Positions 8,229 through 16,857 are shown, counted from the stretch's first letter. The stretch is DNA of 64,000 nucleotides from Pseudomonas sp. Au-Pse12 (GCF_021341665.1 NZ_JAJTTH010000006.1:486276-550275), one strand, 5' to 3'. The notes: generated by a model not told the origin, from the sequence alone. Translations and numbers: made by a program.

Positions 8229-9506
8229 TCAGAGCTCAGCGAAGCACTCTTCCATGATGGCCAGGCCTTTATCCAGCTGCTCGTCTGGCGAGGTCAGCGG
8301 CACCAGCACCCGCAGGACGTTGCCGTAGGTGCCGCAGGACAGCAGGATCAGCCCTTTGTCACGGGCCTTGGCCACGACCTGGGCCACGGCAGCGGCGTTC
8401 GGCTTGTGGCTGTCGCCGTTTTCGAACAGTTCCACCGCGATCATCGCGCCCAGGGCACGCACTTCACCGATCACCGGGTACTTGGCCTGGATGGCCTTGA
8501 GGCCGGTCACCAGGCGCTCGCCCACTGCCTTGCAGCGATCCAGCAGGTGCTCTTCTTCGAACACTTCCATCACCGCCAGAGCGGCGGCACAGGCGATCGG
8601 GCTACCGGCGTAGGTGCCGCCCAGTCCGCCAGGAGCGATGGCGTCCATGTATTCGGCCTTGCCGCAGACACCGGCCAGCGGGAAGCCGCCAGCGATGGAT
8701 TTGGCGAAGGTGGTCAGGTCGGCGGCAACGCCCATCTGCTCCATGGCGAAGAAGGTGCCGGTACGGCCAGCGCCAGTCTGCACTTCGTCAGCGATCAGCA
8801 GGATGCCGTGCTGGTCGCACAGGGCACGCAGGCGCTTCATGAACTCTTTAGGCGCGACGTAGAAACCGCCTTCGCCCTGCACCGGCTCGATGATGATCGC
8901 GGCGATGTCACGGGGCTCGGCGTCGTTCTTGAAGATACGCTCGATGCTGGCGATGGAGTCGTCGATACTCACGCCATGCAGTTCGTTCGGGTACAGCGCG
9001 CGGAAGATGCCGCCTGGCATCAGGCCCATGCCGGCCGAGTAAGGCACGACCTTGCCGGTCAGGCCCAGGGTCATCATGGTGCGGCCGTGGTAGGCGCCGG
9101 TGAAGGCGATCACGCCGGCGCGGCCAGTGGCGGCACGGGCGATCTTCACGGCGTTTTCCACGGCTTCGGAACCGGTGGTCACCAGCAGGGTTTTCTTGGC
9201 GAAGTCACCTGGAACCTTGGCGTTGATCTTCTCGCACAGTTCCACATAGGGCTCGTAAGCCAGCACCTGGAAGCAGGTGTGGGTCAGCTTGTTTAGTTGC
9301 TCGGTCACCGCAGCGATGACTTTCGGGTGCACGTGACCGGTGTTCAGTACCGCGATACCGCCGGCGAAGTCGATGAACTCGCGGCCCTCAACGTCGGTGA
9401 CGGTGGCGTTCTTCGCGCTGTCGGCGAAGATCGGGTGAATCTGGCCAACACCGCGCGGTACAGCGGCTTCACGGCGTTTCATCAGGGATGCGTTGGTCTT
9501 GCTCAT
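8229..9506 (-). CDS. gabT: 4-aminobutyrate aminotransferase GabT
   Basis: PLP-dependent class III aminotransferase converting 4-aminobutyrate and 2-oxoglutarate to succinate semialdehyde and glutamate. Visible landmarks are the substrate-binding region GGIAVLNTGHVHPKV, the cofactor aspartate in LLIADEVQTGAGRTG and the PLP lysine in FAKSIAGGFPLAG. The start MSKTNASLMKRREAAVPRG has an AGGA motif upstream and gives 425 residues, the normal length. The open frame continues 81 codons upstream, but those residues are unlike the family. It follows gabD by 178 nt, so the two form the GABA shunt unit. Confidence 0.96.
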   Translation of the reverse strand: MSKTNASLMKRREAAVPRGVGQIHPIFADSAKNATVTDVEGREFIDFAGGIAVLNTGHVHPKVIAAVTEQLNKLTHTCFQVLAYEPYVELCEKINAKVPGDFAKKTLLVTTGSEAVENAVKIARAATGRAGVIAFTGAYHGRTMMTLGLTGKVVPYSAGMGLMPGGIFRALYPNELHGVSIDDSIASIERIFKNDAEPRDIAAIIIEPVQGEGGFYVAPKEFMKRLRALCDQHGILLIADEVQTGAGRTGTFFAMEQMGVAADLTTFAKSIAGGFPLAGVCGKAEYMDAIAPGGLGGTYAGSPIACAAALAVMEVFEEEHLLDRCKAVGERLVTGLKAIQAKYPVIGEVRALGAMIAVELFENGDSHKPNAAAVAQVVAKARDKGLILLSCGTYGNVLRVLVPLTSPDEQLDKGLAIMEECFAEL

Positions 9507-9633
9507 AAAATCCTCATTCACCGCTGCAACAGCGGTGTGATTCAAGGGTTGCGGGGCGGGGATGAGGCTGCGACAGCATGCGTTGATCGACTGTCGGAAC
9601 CTTCCCGGGCCACCTTGAAAAGTGCGTTTTTTT

Positions 9634-9676
9634 AAGCGGCGCCGGGGGACAGCGCTCTCGTGCCCCCCGGCGCTTG
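9634..9676. other. Strong GC-rich hairpin between gabD and gabT
   Basis: Arms gcggcgccggggg and ccccccggcgct form a near-perfect stem of about 12 bp immediately after the gabD stop. On the minus strand it is followed by an A-run, not a U-run, so it is a poor classical terminator. It may partially attenuate gabD-gabT read-through or protect the gabD mRNA end. Confidence 0.5.
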
Positions 9677-9684
9677 AAACCGGA

Positions 9685-11127
9685 TCAGATACCCAGGCAG
9701 AGGTATTTGATTTCCAGGTAATCCTCGATCCCGTACTTGGAGCCCTCACGGCCCAGGCCCGAGGCCTTGATGCCGCCGAACGGCGCCACTTCGTTGGAGA
9801 TCAGGCCGGTGTTGACGCCGACCATGCCGTATTCCAAGGCCTCGGCCACACGGAACACGCGACCCAGGTCGCGGGCATAGAAGTACGAGGCCAGGCCGAA
9901 CTCGGTGTCGTTGGACATGGCGATGACTTCGGCTTCGTCTTTGAAGCGGAACAGCGGCGCCAATGGACCGAAGGTCTCTTCCTTGGCCACCGCGGCATTT
10001 TTCGGCACGTTGGTCAGGATGGTCGGTTCGAAGAAGTTGCCTTCCATCGACTTGCCGCCCGCCAGCAGGGTCGCGCCTTTGCTCAGGGCATCGTTGATGT
10101 GCTCCTGGACCTTGGCCACGGCCTTCTCGTCGATCAGCGGGCCAGTGGTGGTGCCTTCTTCCAGACCGTTGCCGATCTTCAGCTTGGCCACGGCCACTTT
10201 CAGCTTCTCGGCGAAGGCGTCGTACACCGAATCCTGGATGTACAGGCGGTTGGCGCAGACGCAGGTCTGACCGTTGTTGCGGTACTTGGAGATGATCGCG
10301 CCTTCGACGGCCTTATCCAGGTCGGCGTCGTCGAACACGATGAACGGCGCGTTGCCGCCCAGCTCCAGGGAGACTTTCTTGATGTCCTTGGCGCATTCGG
10401 CCATCAGCTGGCGACCGATTTCGGTGGAGCCGGTGAACGACAGCTTGCGCACGATCGGGTTGCTGGTCAGCTCGCCGCCAATGTCGCCGGCGCTGCCGGT
10501 CACCACGCTCAGCACGCCTTTCGGGATCCCGGCGCGGTGCGCCAGTTCCACCAGGGCCAGGGCCGAGAATGGGGTTTGCGAGGCTGGCTTGATGACCATG
10601 GTGCAACCGGCGGCCAGGGCCGGGCCGGCTTTACGGGTGATCATCGCCGCCGGGAAGTTCCACGGGGTGATGGCCGCGGTCACACCGATCGGCTGCTTGA
10701 TCACGATCAGGCGCTTGTCTGGCTGGTGGCCGGGGATCACGTCGCCGTAGATGCGCTTGGCTTCTTCGGCGAACCATTCGATGAAGGAGGCGGCGTAGGC
10801 GATTTCGCCCTTGGCTTCGGCCAGCGGCTTGCCCTGTTCCAGGGTCATCAGGCGACCCAGGTCGTCCTGGTTTTCGATCAGCAGTTCATACCAGCGGCGC
10901 AGCTTGGTCGCGCGCTCCTTGGCGGTCAGGGCACGCCAGGCCGGCAGGGCCTTGTCGGCGGCTTCGATGGCGCGGCGGGTTTCGGCGGCGCCCATCTTTG
11001 GCACGGTACCGAGGATTTCACCGGTAGCGGGGTTGTTGACCTTGATCGTCTGGCCGTTGTCCGCGTCGACCCAAGCCCCATCGATGAAGGCTTGTTGGCG
11101 GAACAACTGGGCGTCTTTGAGCTGCAT
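9685..11127 (-). CDS. gabD: NADP-dependent succinate-semialdehyde dehydrogenase GabD
   Basis: Oxidises succinate semialdehyde from GabT to succinate, feeding GABA into the TCA cycle. The aldehyde dehydrogenase fold is clear: ITPWNFP, the cofactor loop SFTGSTEIG, the catalytic glutamate in LELGGNAPF and the catalytic cysteine in NNGQTCVCANR. The start MQLKDAQLFRQQ has AGGAAG upstream and gives 480 residues, the standard GabD length; the longer open frame to 11154 is unlikely. First gene of the gabD-gabT unit on the minus strand. Confidence 0.96.
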   Translation of the reverse strand: MQLKDAQLFRQQAFIDGAWVDADNGQTIKVNNPATGEILGTVPKMGAAETRRAIEAADKALPAWRALTAKERATKLRRWYELLIENQDDLGRLMTLEQGKPLAEAKGEIAYAASFIEWFAEEAKRIYGDVIPGHQPDKRLIVIKQPIGVTAAITPWNFPAAMITRKAGPALAAGCTMVIKPASQTPFSALALVELAHRAGIPKGVLSVVTGSAGDIGGELTSNPIVRKLSFTGSTEIGRQLMAECAKDIKKVSLELGGNAPFIVFDDADLDKAVEGAIISKYRNNGQTCVCANRLYIQDSVYDAFAEKLKVAVAKLKIGNGLEEGTTTGPLIDEKAVAKVQEHINDALSKGATLLAGGKSMEGNFFEPTILTNVPKNAAVAKEETFGPLAPLFRFKDEAEVIAMSNDTEFGLASYFYARDLGRVFRVAEALEYGMVGVNTGLISNEVAPFGGIKASGLGREGSKYGIEDYLEIKYLCLGI

Positions 11128-11450
11128 GTCGGCTTCCTTAACAGCACCGCGCATACGCGGGGCGAATTGTGATTGTAGAAAGGCGCCAGGTCAGGAGGAG
11201 AGCGCCGGGGGCGCTGTCACCAGCCCGTGGCCAGGCTGCCGTCAGGAAAATCGTTCACTGGGTAAACGCACGAAAAAGTCGCACACAAGAATAGACGTGC
11301 GTTTGCGCACCCAGGCAAGAGCGTTTGAAATCTCAAACGAATCCTAGGGTCAACGGGGGTAAAGGACAATAGGCTGTTCGAAAAAAAGAACGTAAAGGCG
11401 CCTAGCGGTAAAAAATCCGCTTCAACCTCCCATGCCGCCGGGCAAAAGAC
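11128..11450. other. Gene-free region between gabD and the reb operon
   Basis: About 320 nt with no convincing ORF. It must contain the gabD promoter on the minus strand. I see no clear regulatory palindrome. Confidence 0.4.
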
Positions 11451-11484
11451 AACGCCCCCGTGGCCTGCAGGCCGCGGGGGCGTT
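11451..11484 (-). terminator. Terminator of the reb operon
   Basis: A strong GC-rich hairpin (aacgcccccg ... cgggggcgtt, with an inner ggcctgcaggcc palindrome) 22 nt past the last reb gene, followed on the minus strand by the T-rich ttgtctttt. It separates the reb operon from gabD. Confidence 0.75.
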
Positions 11485-11505
11485 GGCGTGACGCCTGGAG
11501 AAGGG

Positions 11506-11820
11506 TCAGCTGCTGAACGACTTGAGCACCGTCAGCAGGCTGGTGAGGTTGTCGGCCACACCGCCCTGGGCGACTTTCTCGGTGGCCGACGCACCGGCGG
11601 TGGTATCGACGCTGTAGATCTGCATCACGCCCTGGTTGGTCGCGGCCTGGGCCAGGGTGTTTTGCTGCTGCTGCGCCGACACCGAGTTCTGGAACAGGAT
11701 GGCCACGGACTGGCCCATGGACTGGTAGACGGTGCCCATCGCCATGGCCGGCGCCTCGGCGACCACCTTGACGTTGGTCTGAGTGACGGCATCGGTGATT
11801 TGCGGACTGACTGTGCTCAT
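11506..11820 (-). CDS. rebB: RebB-family R-body structural protein (copy 1)
   Basis: A 104-residue RebB-family protein. R-bodies are coiled protein ribbons that extend explosively, first known from Caedibacter. The family core QITDAVTQTNVKVVAEAPA is followed by an alanine/glutamine-rich helix (FQNSVSAQQQQNTLAQAA) and a C-terminal segment ending LTSLLTVLKSF. It is nearly identical to the next gene, 55 nt upstream on the same strand, so a recent tandem duplication is likely. It is last in the operon and is followed by a strong hairpin. Assembly of two similar subunits may be needed for ribbon formation, as in other reb loci. Confidence 0.88.
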   Translation of the reverse strand: MSTVSPQITDAVTQTNVKVVAEAPAMAMGTVYQSMGQSVAILFQNSVSAQQQQNTLAQAATNQGVMQIYSVDTTAGASATEKVAQGGVADNLTSLLTVLKSFSS

Positions 11821-11875
11821 AAAAACTCCATTTTTTCAGCAGGAAAGTTCAACGGGAAATCAGACGTTCAACCAC

Positions 11876-12190
11876 TCAGCCCTGGAAGGACTTGAGCACC
11901 GTCAGCAGGCTGGTGAGGTTGTCGGATACGCCGCCCTGGGCAACCTTCTCGGTGGCCGCGGCGCCGGCGGTGGTGTCGACGCTGTAGATCTGCATCACGC
12001 CCTGGTTGGTCGCGGCCTGGGCCAGGGTGTTTTGCTGCTGCTGCGCCGACACCGAGTTCTGGAACAGGATCGCGGTGGCCTGGGCCATGGATTGGTAGAT
12101 GGTGCCCATCGCCATGGCCGGCGCTTCAGCGACGACTTTGACGTTGGTCTGGGTGACGGCATCGGTGATTTGTTCGTTTACAAGTGGCAT
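11876..12190 (-). CDS. rebB: RebB-family R-body structural protein (copy 2)
   Basis: A 104-residue tandem paralogue of the downstream gene; only about a dozen positions differ, mostly at the termini (MPLVNE versus MSTVSP at the start, QG versus SS at the end). The same QITDAVTQTNVKVVAEAPA core is present. There is no signal peptide, consistent with cytoplasmic R-body assembly. It lies 113 nt downstream of the coiled-coil reb-associated gene. The high similarity suggests either a dosage need or a two-subunit ribbon. Confidence 0.88.
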   Translation of the reverse strand: MPLVNEQITDAVTQTNVKVVAEAPAMAMGTIYQSMAQATAILFQNSVSAQQQQNTLAQAATNQGVMQIYSVDTTAGAAATEKVAQGGVSDNLTSLLTVLKSFQG

Positions 12191-12303
12191 GGCTCAACTT
12201 CCTTTGTTAGGCACACGGAGCATTCCGTGTCTTTGAGTGAACGTGGCAGCCGTTTTGCTGTGAACCCTGGGGCCCGGGACCGCCAGCTTATTTCAGGGGG
12301 GGC

Positions 12304-12855
12304 TTATTGCCCTACACCGGCGAGCACCTGCTTGAGGGTGTCCTCGACTTTCTGCGACAACTCGGCCATGCGCGCCTCGACGGCGGCTTTCACCTCCTGC
12401 TGCACCAGGGCGCTGATCATCGCCTTGAGGGCCGCATCGTCGGCAGGGGCCCGGGCCGGAGCGGGTGCCGTAGCCATGGCCTTGTCCGAACTCGGCGCCG
12501 CTGTCGGCTCCGATGCGCCCGTCGGGGGTGGAGTGGAAGCAGCGGCCTGGCTCTCGGCCGCCGCCAGCAGCTGACGCAGCACCAGCTCGCGCGCCTGAGG
12601 GTCAGCCTTGCCGACGCCGGCCCCCGACAACTGCTCGATGATCTTGCGCGTGCGCTGCTCGTCGGCCTGTATCAGCTCGGTGGCCCGCTGCCGCGCCTGA
12701 TCAACGCTCTGTTGCGCAGACCTGGACATGTCCAGCGGCTTGTCCTGGGCAAACGCCTCCAGTACCTGGCGCTCGACCTGGGTCAACGGGCGGTTCAGGT
12801 ACTTCTCGGCAAAGAGAAGTATCGTCGCCATCGGGGTTTGCTCTTCATTCGCCAT
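12304..12855 (-). CDS. Reb-operon helical protein with Ala/Pro linker (unknown function)
   Basis: A 183-residue protein starting MANEEQTPMATILLF behind a good AGGAG ribosome site. Residues 1-105 are predicted helical (EKYLNRPLTQVERQVLEAFA and a glutamine/arginine-rich helix). Residues ~105-140 are a low-complexity Ala/Pro/Ser linker, and ~140-183 are another amphipathic helix (QQEVKAAVEARMAELSQKVE). I do not recognise a named family. Its place between RebB-type genes suggests an R-body assembly or scaffold factor (inference). Confidence 0.75.
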   Translation of the reverse strand: MANEEQTPMATILLFAEKYLNRPLTQVERQVLEAFAQDKPLDMSRSAQQSVDQARQRATELIQADEQRTRKIIEQLSGAGVGKADPQARELVLRQLLAAAESQAAASTPPPTGASEPTAAPSSDKAMATAPAPARAPADDAALKAMISALVQQEVKAAVEARMAELSQKVEDTLKQVLAGVGQ

Positions 12856-13002
12856 TGCTTGCTCCTTTATTGATGAATGGCGTTGAAGGGCTGGGCACCG
12901 GGTCCGTCGAACTTCAACGCCAGGGGTGAACAGAGCGGCCGGCGAGCGCCGGCGCCCCTTGCACGACGGCCCCCAGGCGCCTTGCGCGCCCGAGGGGTGC
13001 AT

Positions 13003-13662
13003 TCAGGAGGACGAGGATCGATTGGCCAGGGTGGCGCTGTACTTGGCGATGCTGGCGTCGATCTTGTCGATGGCCATGCCCGCCGCATCCGCTTCCATGG
13101 CACCCGCCGCAGCCGCTACGGCGGCTGCGGCGCCCACCATCAGGTCGGTGGCCAACACGCCCAGGGCATCCTCGGCGGCGCCCTTGACGTTCTCTTTGAC
13201 GATGTTCTCGGTCATCTGCTTGAGCAACACCGCCTGGGCCGCCAGGGCCAACTTGCTGACCCCGTCGAAATACCCCGCCGCCGACTGCGCCACCAGGCCG
13301 GCGGCCTGGCTGATCATCATGTCGGGGGCTATCGCGATCTGCGCCGGGGCATAGCTGAAGGTCTGGGCATTGGTGAACTGCACCGCCTGGACGATCTGGC
13401 TGTTGAGCGCATCGGTGCTGTCGGTGCTGGGGGTGCCGGCCTGCTTCAGCAACTGCGCGTTCATCGTCTCCATCACCGAAGGTTGCGCCGCAGCGGCGGA
13501 CGGTGCTGAAGGCGCAGGGTCGGCCGCCGCTGCGGTGCCCGTCGAGGCCGCCTCGCTGACCGGAGGCGCGCCCGCTTCTGCCCCCATGCTGGGGCCGGCA
13601 GCCGCGCTCGCGGTTTCATCGGCCGCGGCTGCGGGTGGGGTTTTCTTCTTGAACCACGCCAT
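13003..13662 (-). CDS. Large RebB-like protein with low-complexity N-terminus
   Basis: A 219-residue protein. Residues 1-65 are Ala/Pro/Ser-rich and begin MAWFKKKTPP. From about residue 85 the sequence NSQIVQAVQFTNAQTFSYAP parallels the RebB core (QITDAVTQTNVKVVAEAPA), so it is an extended RebB relative. A further Ala-rich helical segment with AAAAVAAAAGAMEADAAG follows. It lies 24 nt downstream of the short RebB gene and 147 nt upstream of the helical gene, on the same strand. A regulatory or nucleating subunit of the ribbon is plausible. Confidence 0.75.
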   Translation of the reverse strand: MAWFKKKTPPAAAADETASAAAGPSMGAEAGAPPVSEAASTGTAAAADPAPSAPSAAAAQPSVMETMNAQLLKQAGTPSTDSTDALNSQIVQAVQFTNAQTFSYAPAQIAIAPDMMISQAAGLVAQSAAGYFDGVSKLALAAQAVLLKQMTENIVKENVKGAAEDALGVLATDLMVGAAAAVAAAAGAMEADAAGMAIDKIDASIAKYSATLANRSSSS

Positions 13663-13686
13663 GACGACTCTCCCAGGCTGTCAGCC

Positions 13687-13914
13687 CTACTCGCCGATCG
13701 CCATGATCAGCGCCACGGCCTTGGACACCACCGCGTTGGAGATCTGGTTCAGCGCCTGCTGGCTGTTGACCGCGTTCTGCAACGACAGGCCCGCCGAGTG
13801 GCTGGCCACCTGGTACAGCGAGGCGATGGCCTGGGCCGGCGCCTCGGCCACCACCTTGACGTTGGTCTGGGTGACGGCGTCGGTGATCTGCGAATTGACC
13901 ATTGGATCGGGCAT
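13687..13914 (-). CDS. Short RebB-family protein
   Basis: A 75-residue protein carrying the family core NSQITDAVTQTNVKVVAEAP, then LQNAVNSQQALNQISNAV. It lacks the C-terminal ~30 residues of the 104-residue paralogues. An AAGGAG site lies 6 nt before the ATG at 13914; an internal Met at residue 5 is also possible. First structural gene downstream of the sigma-factor-like gene. Confidence 0.85.
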   Translation of the reverse strand: MPDPMVNSQITDAVTQTNVKVVAEAPAQAIASLYQVASHSAGLSLQNAVNSQQALNQISNAVVSKAVALIMAIGE

Positions 13915-14033
13915 ACATCTCTCCTTAGATGGAATGGCCCACCGCAGAGGGCGGCGGCACCGGCTACAGCATCGAAAACAGGCTCACTGAACAGGAACGC
14001 CCACGCGGGCCGGTTGTGAAACTTCCAGGCACT

Positions 14034-14576
14034 TCAACGCAATTGCGCCCGCAACAGCTGCACATACTTGCGCGCCAAGGGCTGGTTCATCCCCAACTCG
14101 GCGGCAATGTTCGGGTAGGGCAGGTCGTCGACAAACTTTAGTTCAAACAGGCGGCGCTTCTTCAATGGCAACTGCGCCACCCGTCGACTGAGCAAGGTCA
14201 GGGTTTCCAGCAGCTCGACCTGCTCCAGCACCGACATCTGCGGGGCTTCCAGTTGCTGCAGCGGGTCCTCTTCGAAATCGGCGAAATCCACGAACAACCG
14301 CTGCTCCCGCGCCCGCCGCCGACAGCTGTCGACAAACACATGGTCCAGCACCAGGAACAGAAAACCCTGGGGGTCGCGAATCCGCTCCGGCGAACGGCGA
14401 AAGAACAGCAGCGCCTTGATTGCCGTGGCCGCCAGCCACTCCTGGGCACCATCGGCGTTGCCCCGCGCCAACTGCCGGGCGCGACGCTGCAACCCGGGCA
14501 GCACCGCCTTCCAGCTGGCCTCAAACAGTTGGTCCGGCGGGCTCGCCGACAGACCTGCTTGCATCGAACAGTTCAT
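14034..14576 (-). CDS. Sigma-70-family (ECF-like) factor linked to the reb operon
   Basis: A 180-residue protein with a region-2-like segment (ATAIKALLFFRRSPERIRDPQGF followed by LVLDHVFVDSCRRRAREQRL) and a region-4-like helix-turn-helix at the end (RVAQLPLKKRRLFELKFVDD then PNIAAELGMNQPLARKYV). This is the ECF sigma layout. The start MNCSMQAGLSA has GAGG 8 nt upstream; the longer open frame to 14768 would run into the tRNA and is rejected. It is 119 nt upstream of the first RebB gene on the same strand, so it probably drives reb expression. No anti-sigma gene is adjacent. Confidence 0.8.
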   Translation of the reverse strand: MNCSMQAGLSASPPDQLFEASWKAVLPGLQRRARQLARGNADGAQEWLAATAIKALLFFRRSPERIRDPQGFLFLVLDHVFVDSCRRRAREQRLFVDFADFEEDPLQQLEAPQMSVLEQVELLETLTLLSRRVAQLPLKKRRLFELKFVDDLPYPNIAAELGMNQPLARKYVQLLRAQLR

Positions 14577-14764
14577 CCCCTGCACCTCCCTGTGCCCCGT
14601 GATTGCACGGACCTGGCAGCAGGTTGCGCGGACGCGCGAGGACGATTCAGCGGGAAAAACTGCCGCTACGGCCCGAGTTTCCGTGGGTTGCGACGGACAA
14701 CCAGCCAGGGATGAAAACCGGCGTGGACGCCCCGAGTCGACATAGGTATGATGTCGCCCGCACT

Positions 14765-14841
14765 GCACTCGTAGCTCAGCTGGATAGAGTACTGCCCTCC
14801 GAAGGCAGGGGTCGTGGGTTCGAATCCCGCCGAGTGCGCCA
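14765..14841 (+). tRNA. tRNA-Arg (anticodon CCG)
   Basis: A 77-nt cloverleaf: acceptor arm gcactcg / cgagtgc, D-arm with agctcagctggatagagt, anticodon stem ctgcc / ggcag with loop CTCCGAA (anticodon CCG, decoding CGG), T-arm gtgggttcgaatcccgc, and encoded CCA end. The AT-richer defence block begins directly downstream, so this is a plausible island insertion site, although no integrase or att repeat was found. Confidence 0.95.
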
Positions 14842-14850
14842 TCTTTAGCG

Positions 14851-14886
14851 AAAAAGCCCCAGGTCGAAAGGCCTGGGGCTTTTTTG
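14851..14886 (+). terminator. Rho-independent terminator after tRNA-Arg
   Basis: Stem agccccagg / cctggggct with a TCGAAAGG-type loop, preceded by A-run and followed by TTTTTT, 10 nt after the tRNA. Symmetry allows it also to stop minus-strand transcription from the GTPase genes. Confidence 0.9.
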
Positions 14887-15004
14887 TTTCAAGTGTCTGT
14901 TCCAGCCTGCTGGGGTCTTACCAGCGAGGCAGCCTCGCCTCATTGATCTGGGCTGAGGTGGCCTTGCGGGCTATCTCGTCTTGCCAGCCCCAGCGACTCC
15001 AACA

Positions 15005-15706
15005 CTATTCACTGAGTGCAACGCGGACAATCTCATTGGTCAGCGCCGACATGTTCCATCTCGTCTCGGCCGAATAAGGTACGACGGGGTTATGAGCAGC
15101 GAACACCTTGCCCACCTCCCTCAATTTCAGATCGATATTGATAAGTTGGTCGGCTGTTGGCTCGTGGCAAAGACTGCGCGTAGTTGGCTCTATCTTGTCG
15201 CATTGGCCTAACGCGTAGATCACCTTTTTCTTAAGGCGCGAGGTATTGATCAACTGATTTGTCGCCTGCTCATCCACTGTGTAGTCTCGGGTGTCCGCCC
15301 TAAGTACGTGGACAATTACAGAGGCGTAATCAAAGAAGTCGGCATAGAGCTTTAAGTACTCTTTATCTCGCTGAAGGTTTTCACCAATTCCGGGCAGATC
15401 ACCAAGCGACAACCAGTAGTTATCTTCGATATGAAAATCCAGGCTTTGGCACTCACGGGTACAAGCCGTCACATCACTGGTTTCAAGGATGGGCTTACCG
15501 ATCAATGAGTTAAGGGTGGTGGACTTTCCATAACCCGACTTACCGATAAACAGCACCATTTTTTCAAAGGACCCCAAACCTGTCGCCTGTTCGATCCACT
15601 GATACCAACCAACGCCTGCCGAGCCTTTGAGTTGCTCAAAGGCAGGGTAGCGCTCAGACAGCTCACCGATGTCACCTCGGTGAAAGCGATACTTAGTGAT
15701 ACCCAC
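15005..15706 (-). CDS. Island GTPase (TRAFAC/Era-like, YfjP-type), second of a pair
   Basis: A 233-residue GTP-binding protein. The P-loop GKSGYGKST (about residue 55), the G3 motif DLPGIG and a G4-like CDK (LGQCDKIEP, with Gln where Asn is usual) identify the P-loop GTPase fold. There is no membrane segment or second domain. It starts 3 nt after the stop of the upstream GTPase, so translation is probably coupled. Both are related to the YfjP/YeeP GTPases found in genomic islands, whose function is unclear. An N-to-Q change in G4 could weaken guanine specificity. Confidence 0.8.
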   Translation of the reverse strand: MGITKYRFHRGDIGELSERYPAFEQLKGSAGVGWYQWIEQATGLGSFEKMVLFIGKSGYGKSTTLNSLIGKPILETSDVTACTRECQSLDFHIEDNYWLSLGDLPGIGENLQRDKEYLKLYADFFDYASVIVHVLRADTRDYTVDEQATNQLINTSRLKKKVIYALGQCDKIEPTTRSLCHEPTADQLINIDLKLREVGKVFAAHNPVVPYSAETRWNMSALTNEIVRVALSE

Positions 15707-15709
15707 GCT

Positions 15710-16576
15710 TTACCACCAACTGAAAATCTTGCTAATCACGTTCGAGATCGCCTTCACCACAGCCTTAACAGCCGGTGCTAACGGAACCACCTCGGTCACG
15801 ATCTTGACAATTTCGTCAAGGAAGCCGTTCTTAGCTTCGGTTTTCGAATGTTCTGAGCGGTTATCCGCCTTCACCGCGTCCAAAACAATGGCCTTTTTGT
15901 CATTGGGAAGAAGCTCAATAATTCGGTCGACCAATTGAACCAATCCATAGCGCTCATTGGCCGAGACGGGAATCACGCATGACAGCGGCAAGCCGAAAAT
16001 ATCGGCCACATTTTTACGCTTTTGCTCAATATTAGAAGCCTGTTTAGCGCCGGGCTGATTGACCGACATGTCCCATTCGCGAAACGGCTCAATCTTGTCC
16101 ACCTGGTTAAGGGCCACGACAAATGGCCGGCCATTATCCACATAGGGTTTTACAAGGTTTTTGTAGAACGTCTCATCGGACGAAAAGGCCCTGTCGTCTC
16201 CCTTAATCACCCACAGCACCAGATCAAGCTCTGGCAGTAGAGAGCGATAGAGCTCGGCATATTCCTTGTCGCGCTCATTACTTTCACCAACACCGGGGAC
16301 GTCGAGCAGTTTGATTCCCTTGCCCCCGAGTTCCAGAATCACTTCTTGTGGCTTCCGGGTGCAGCCCGCGATATCGCTGATCTCGCAAACGTCTTTGCCG
16401 AATACCGCATTGCACAAGCTGGACTTACCGGCCCCGGTCTTGCCAAAGACACCGACAGCCGGCTGGTAGCTCAAAACGCTATTGACTCGTTTAAAAATTG
16501 TTCCGATGAAGTCAGCCCCGATTGGGCTATCTTGCTTCATGGCGTCTTCAAATATTTTATTGCGATCATTCATCAT
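15710..16576 (-). CDS. Island GTPase (YfjP/YeeP-type), first of a pair
   Basis: A 288-residue GTPase with P-loop GKTGAGKSS, switch residue region CTRKP, G3 DVPGVG and canonical G4 NQVDK. The C-terminal tail (VVPLAPAVKAVVKAISNVIS then KIFSWW) is amphipathic or hydrophobic and could bind membrane. The start MMNDRNKIFEDA is preferred, with GGGAAG just upstream; the open frame reaches 16624. Coupled to the second GTPase (3-nt gap). It resembles paired GTPases in which two different G-domains may heterodimerise. Lower GC than flanking core genes marks it as acquired. Confidence 0.82.
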   Translation of the reverse strand: MMNDRNKIFEDAMKQDSPIGADFIGTIFKRVNSVLSYQPAVGVFGKTGAGKSSLCNAVFGKDVCEISDIAGCTRKPQEVILELGGKGIKLLDVPGVGESNERDKEYAELYRSLLPELDLVLWVIKGDDRAFSSDETFYKNLVKPYVDNGRPFVVALNQVDKIEPFREWDMSVNQPGAKQASNIEQKRKNVADIFGLPLSCVIPVSANERYGLVQLVDRIIELLPNDKKAIVLDAVKADNRSEHSKTEAKNGFLDEIVKIVTEVVPLAPAVKAVVKAISNVISKIFSWW

Positions 16577-16857
16577 TTTCTTCCCTAGTTGATGTACGAA
16601 TTGAGAGACCATCAAAGCTCTCACACTAATGCCAAGTAAATACTGGACGCTCCATTAAAAACCACGCAACAAAACCCTCACCCCACTACATACCAAACCA
16701 CTTCAAACAACTTAAGCATTAGATATGATTGATTTGCTATAGCTATTGAAACTAAAGAGGCCAGCAATGGCCTCATCAATCGGAGTAACACTGATAGCGC
16801 GGCAACCACAAAAACATATAAACCTGACGAGTTCCATTCGCATTGGAACCGCCATCT
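16577..16857. other. AT-rich spacer between hsdS and the GTPase pair
   Basis: About 280 nt of low-GC sequence. Short ORFs on both strands overlap the hsdS end and look spurious. It must hold the GTPase promoter if that pair is not read from the restriction operon. No sigma-54 element was found here. Confidence 0.4.
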
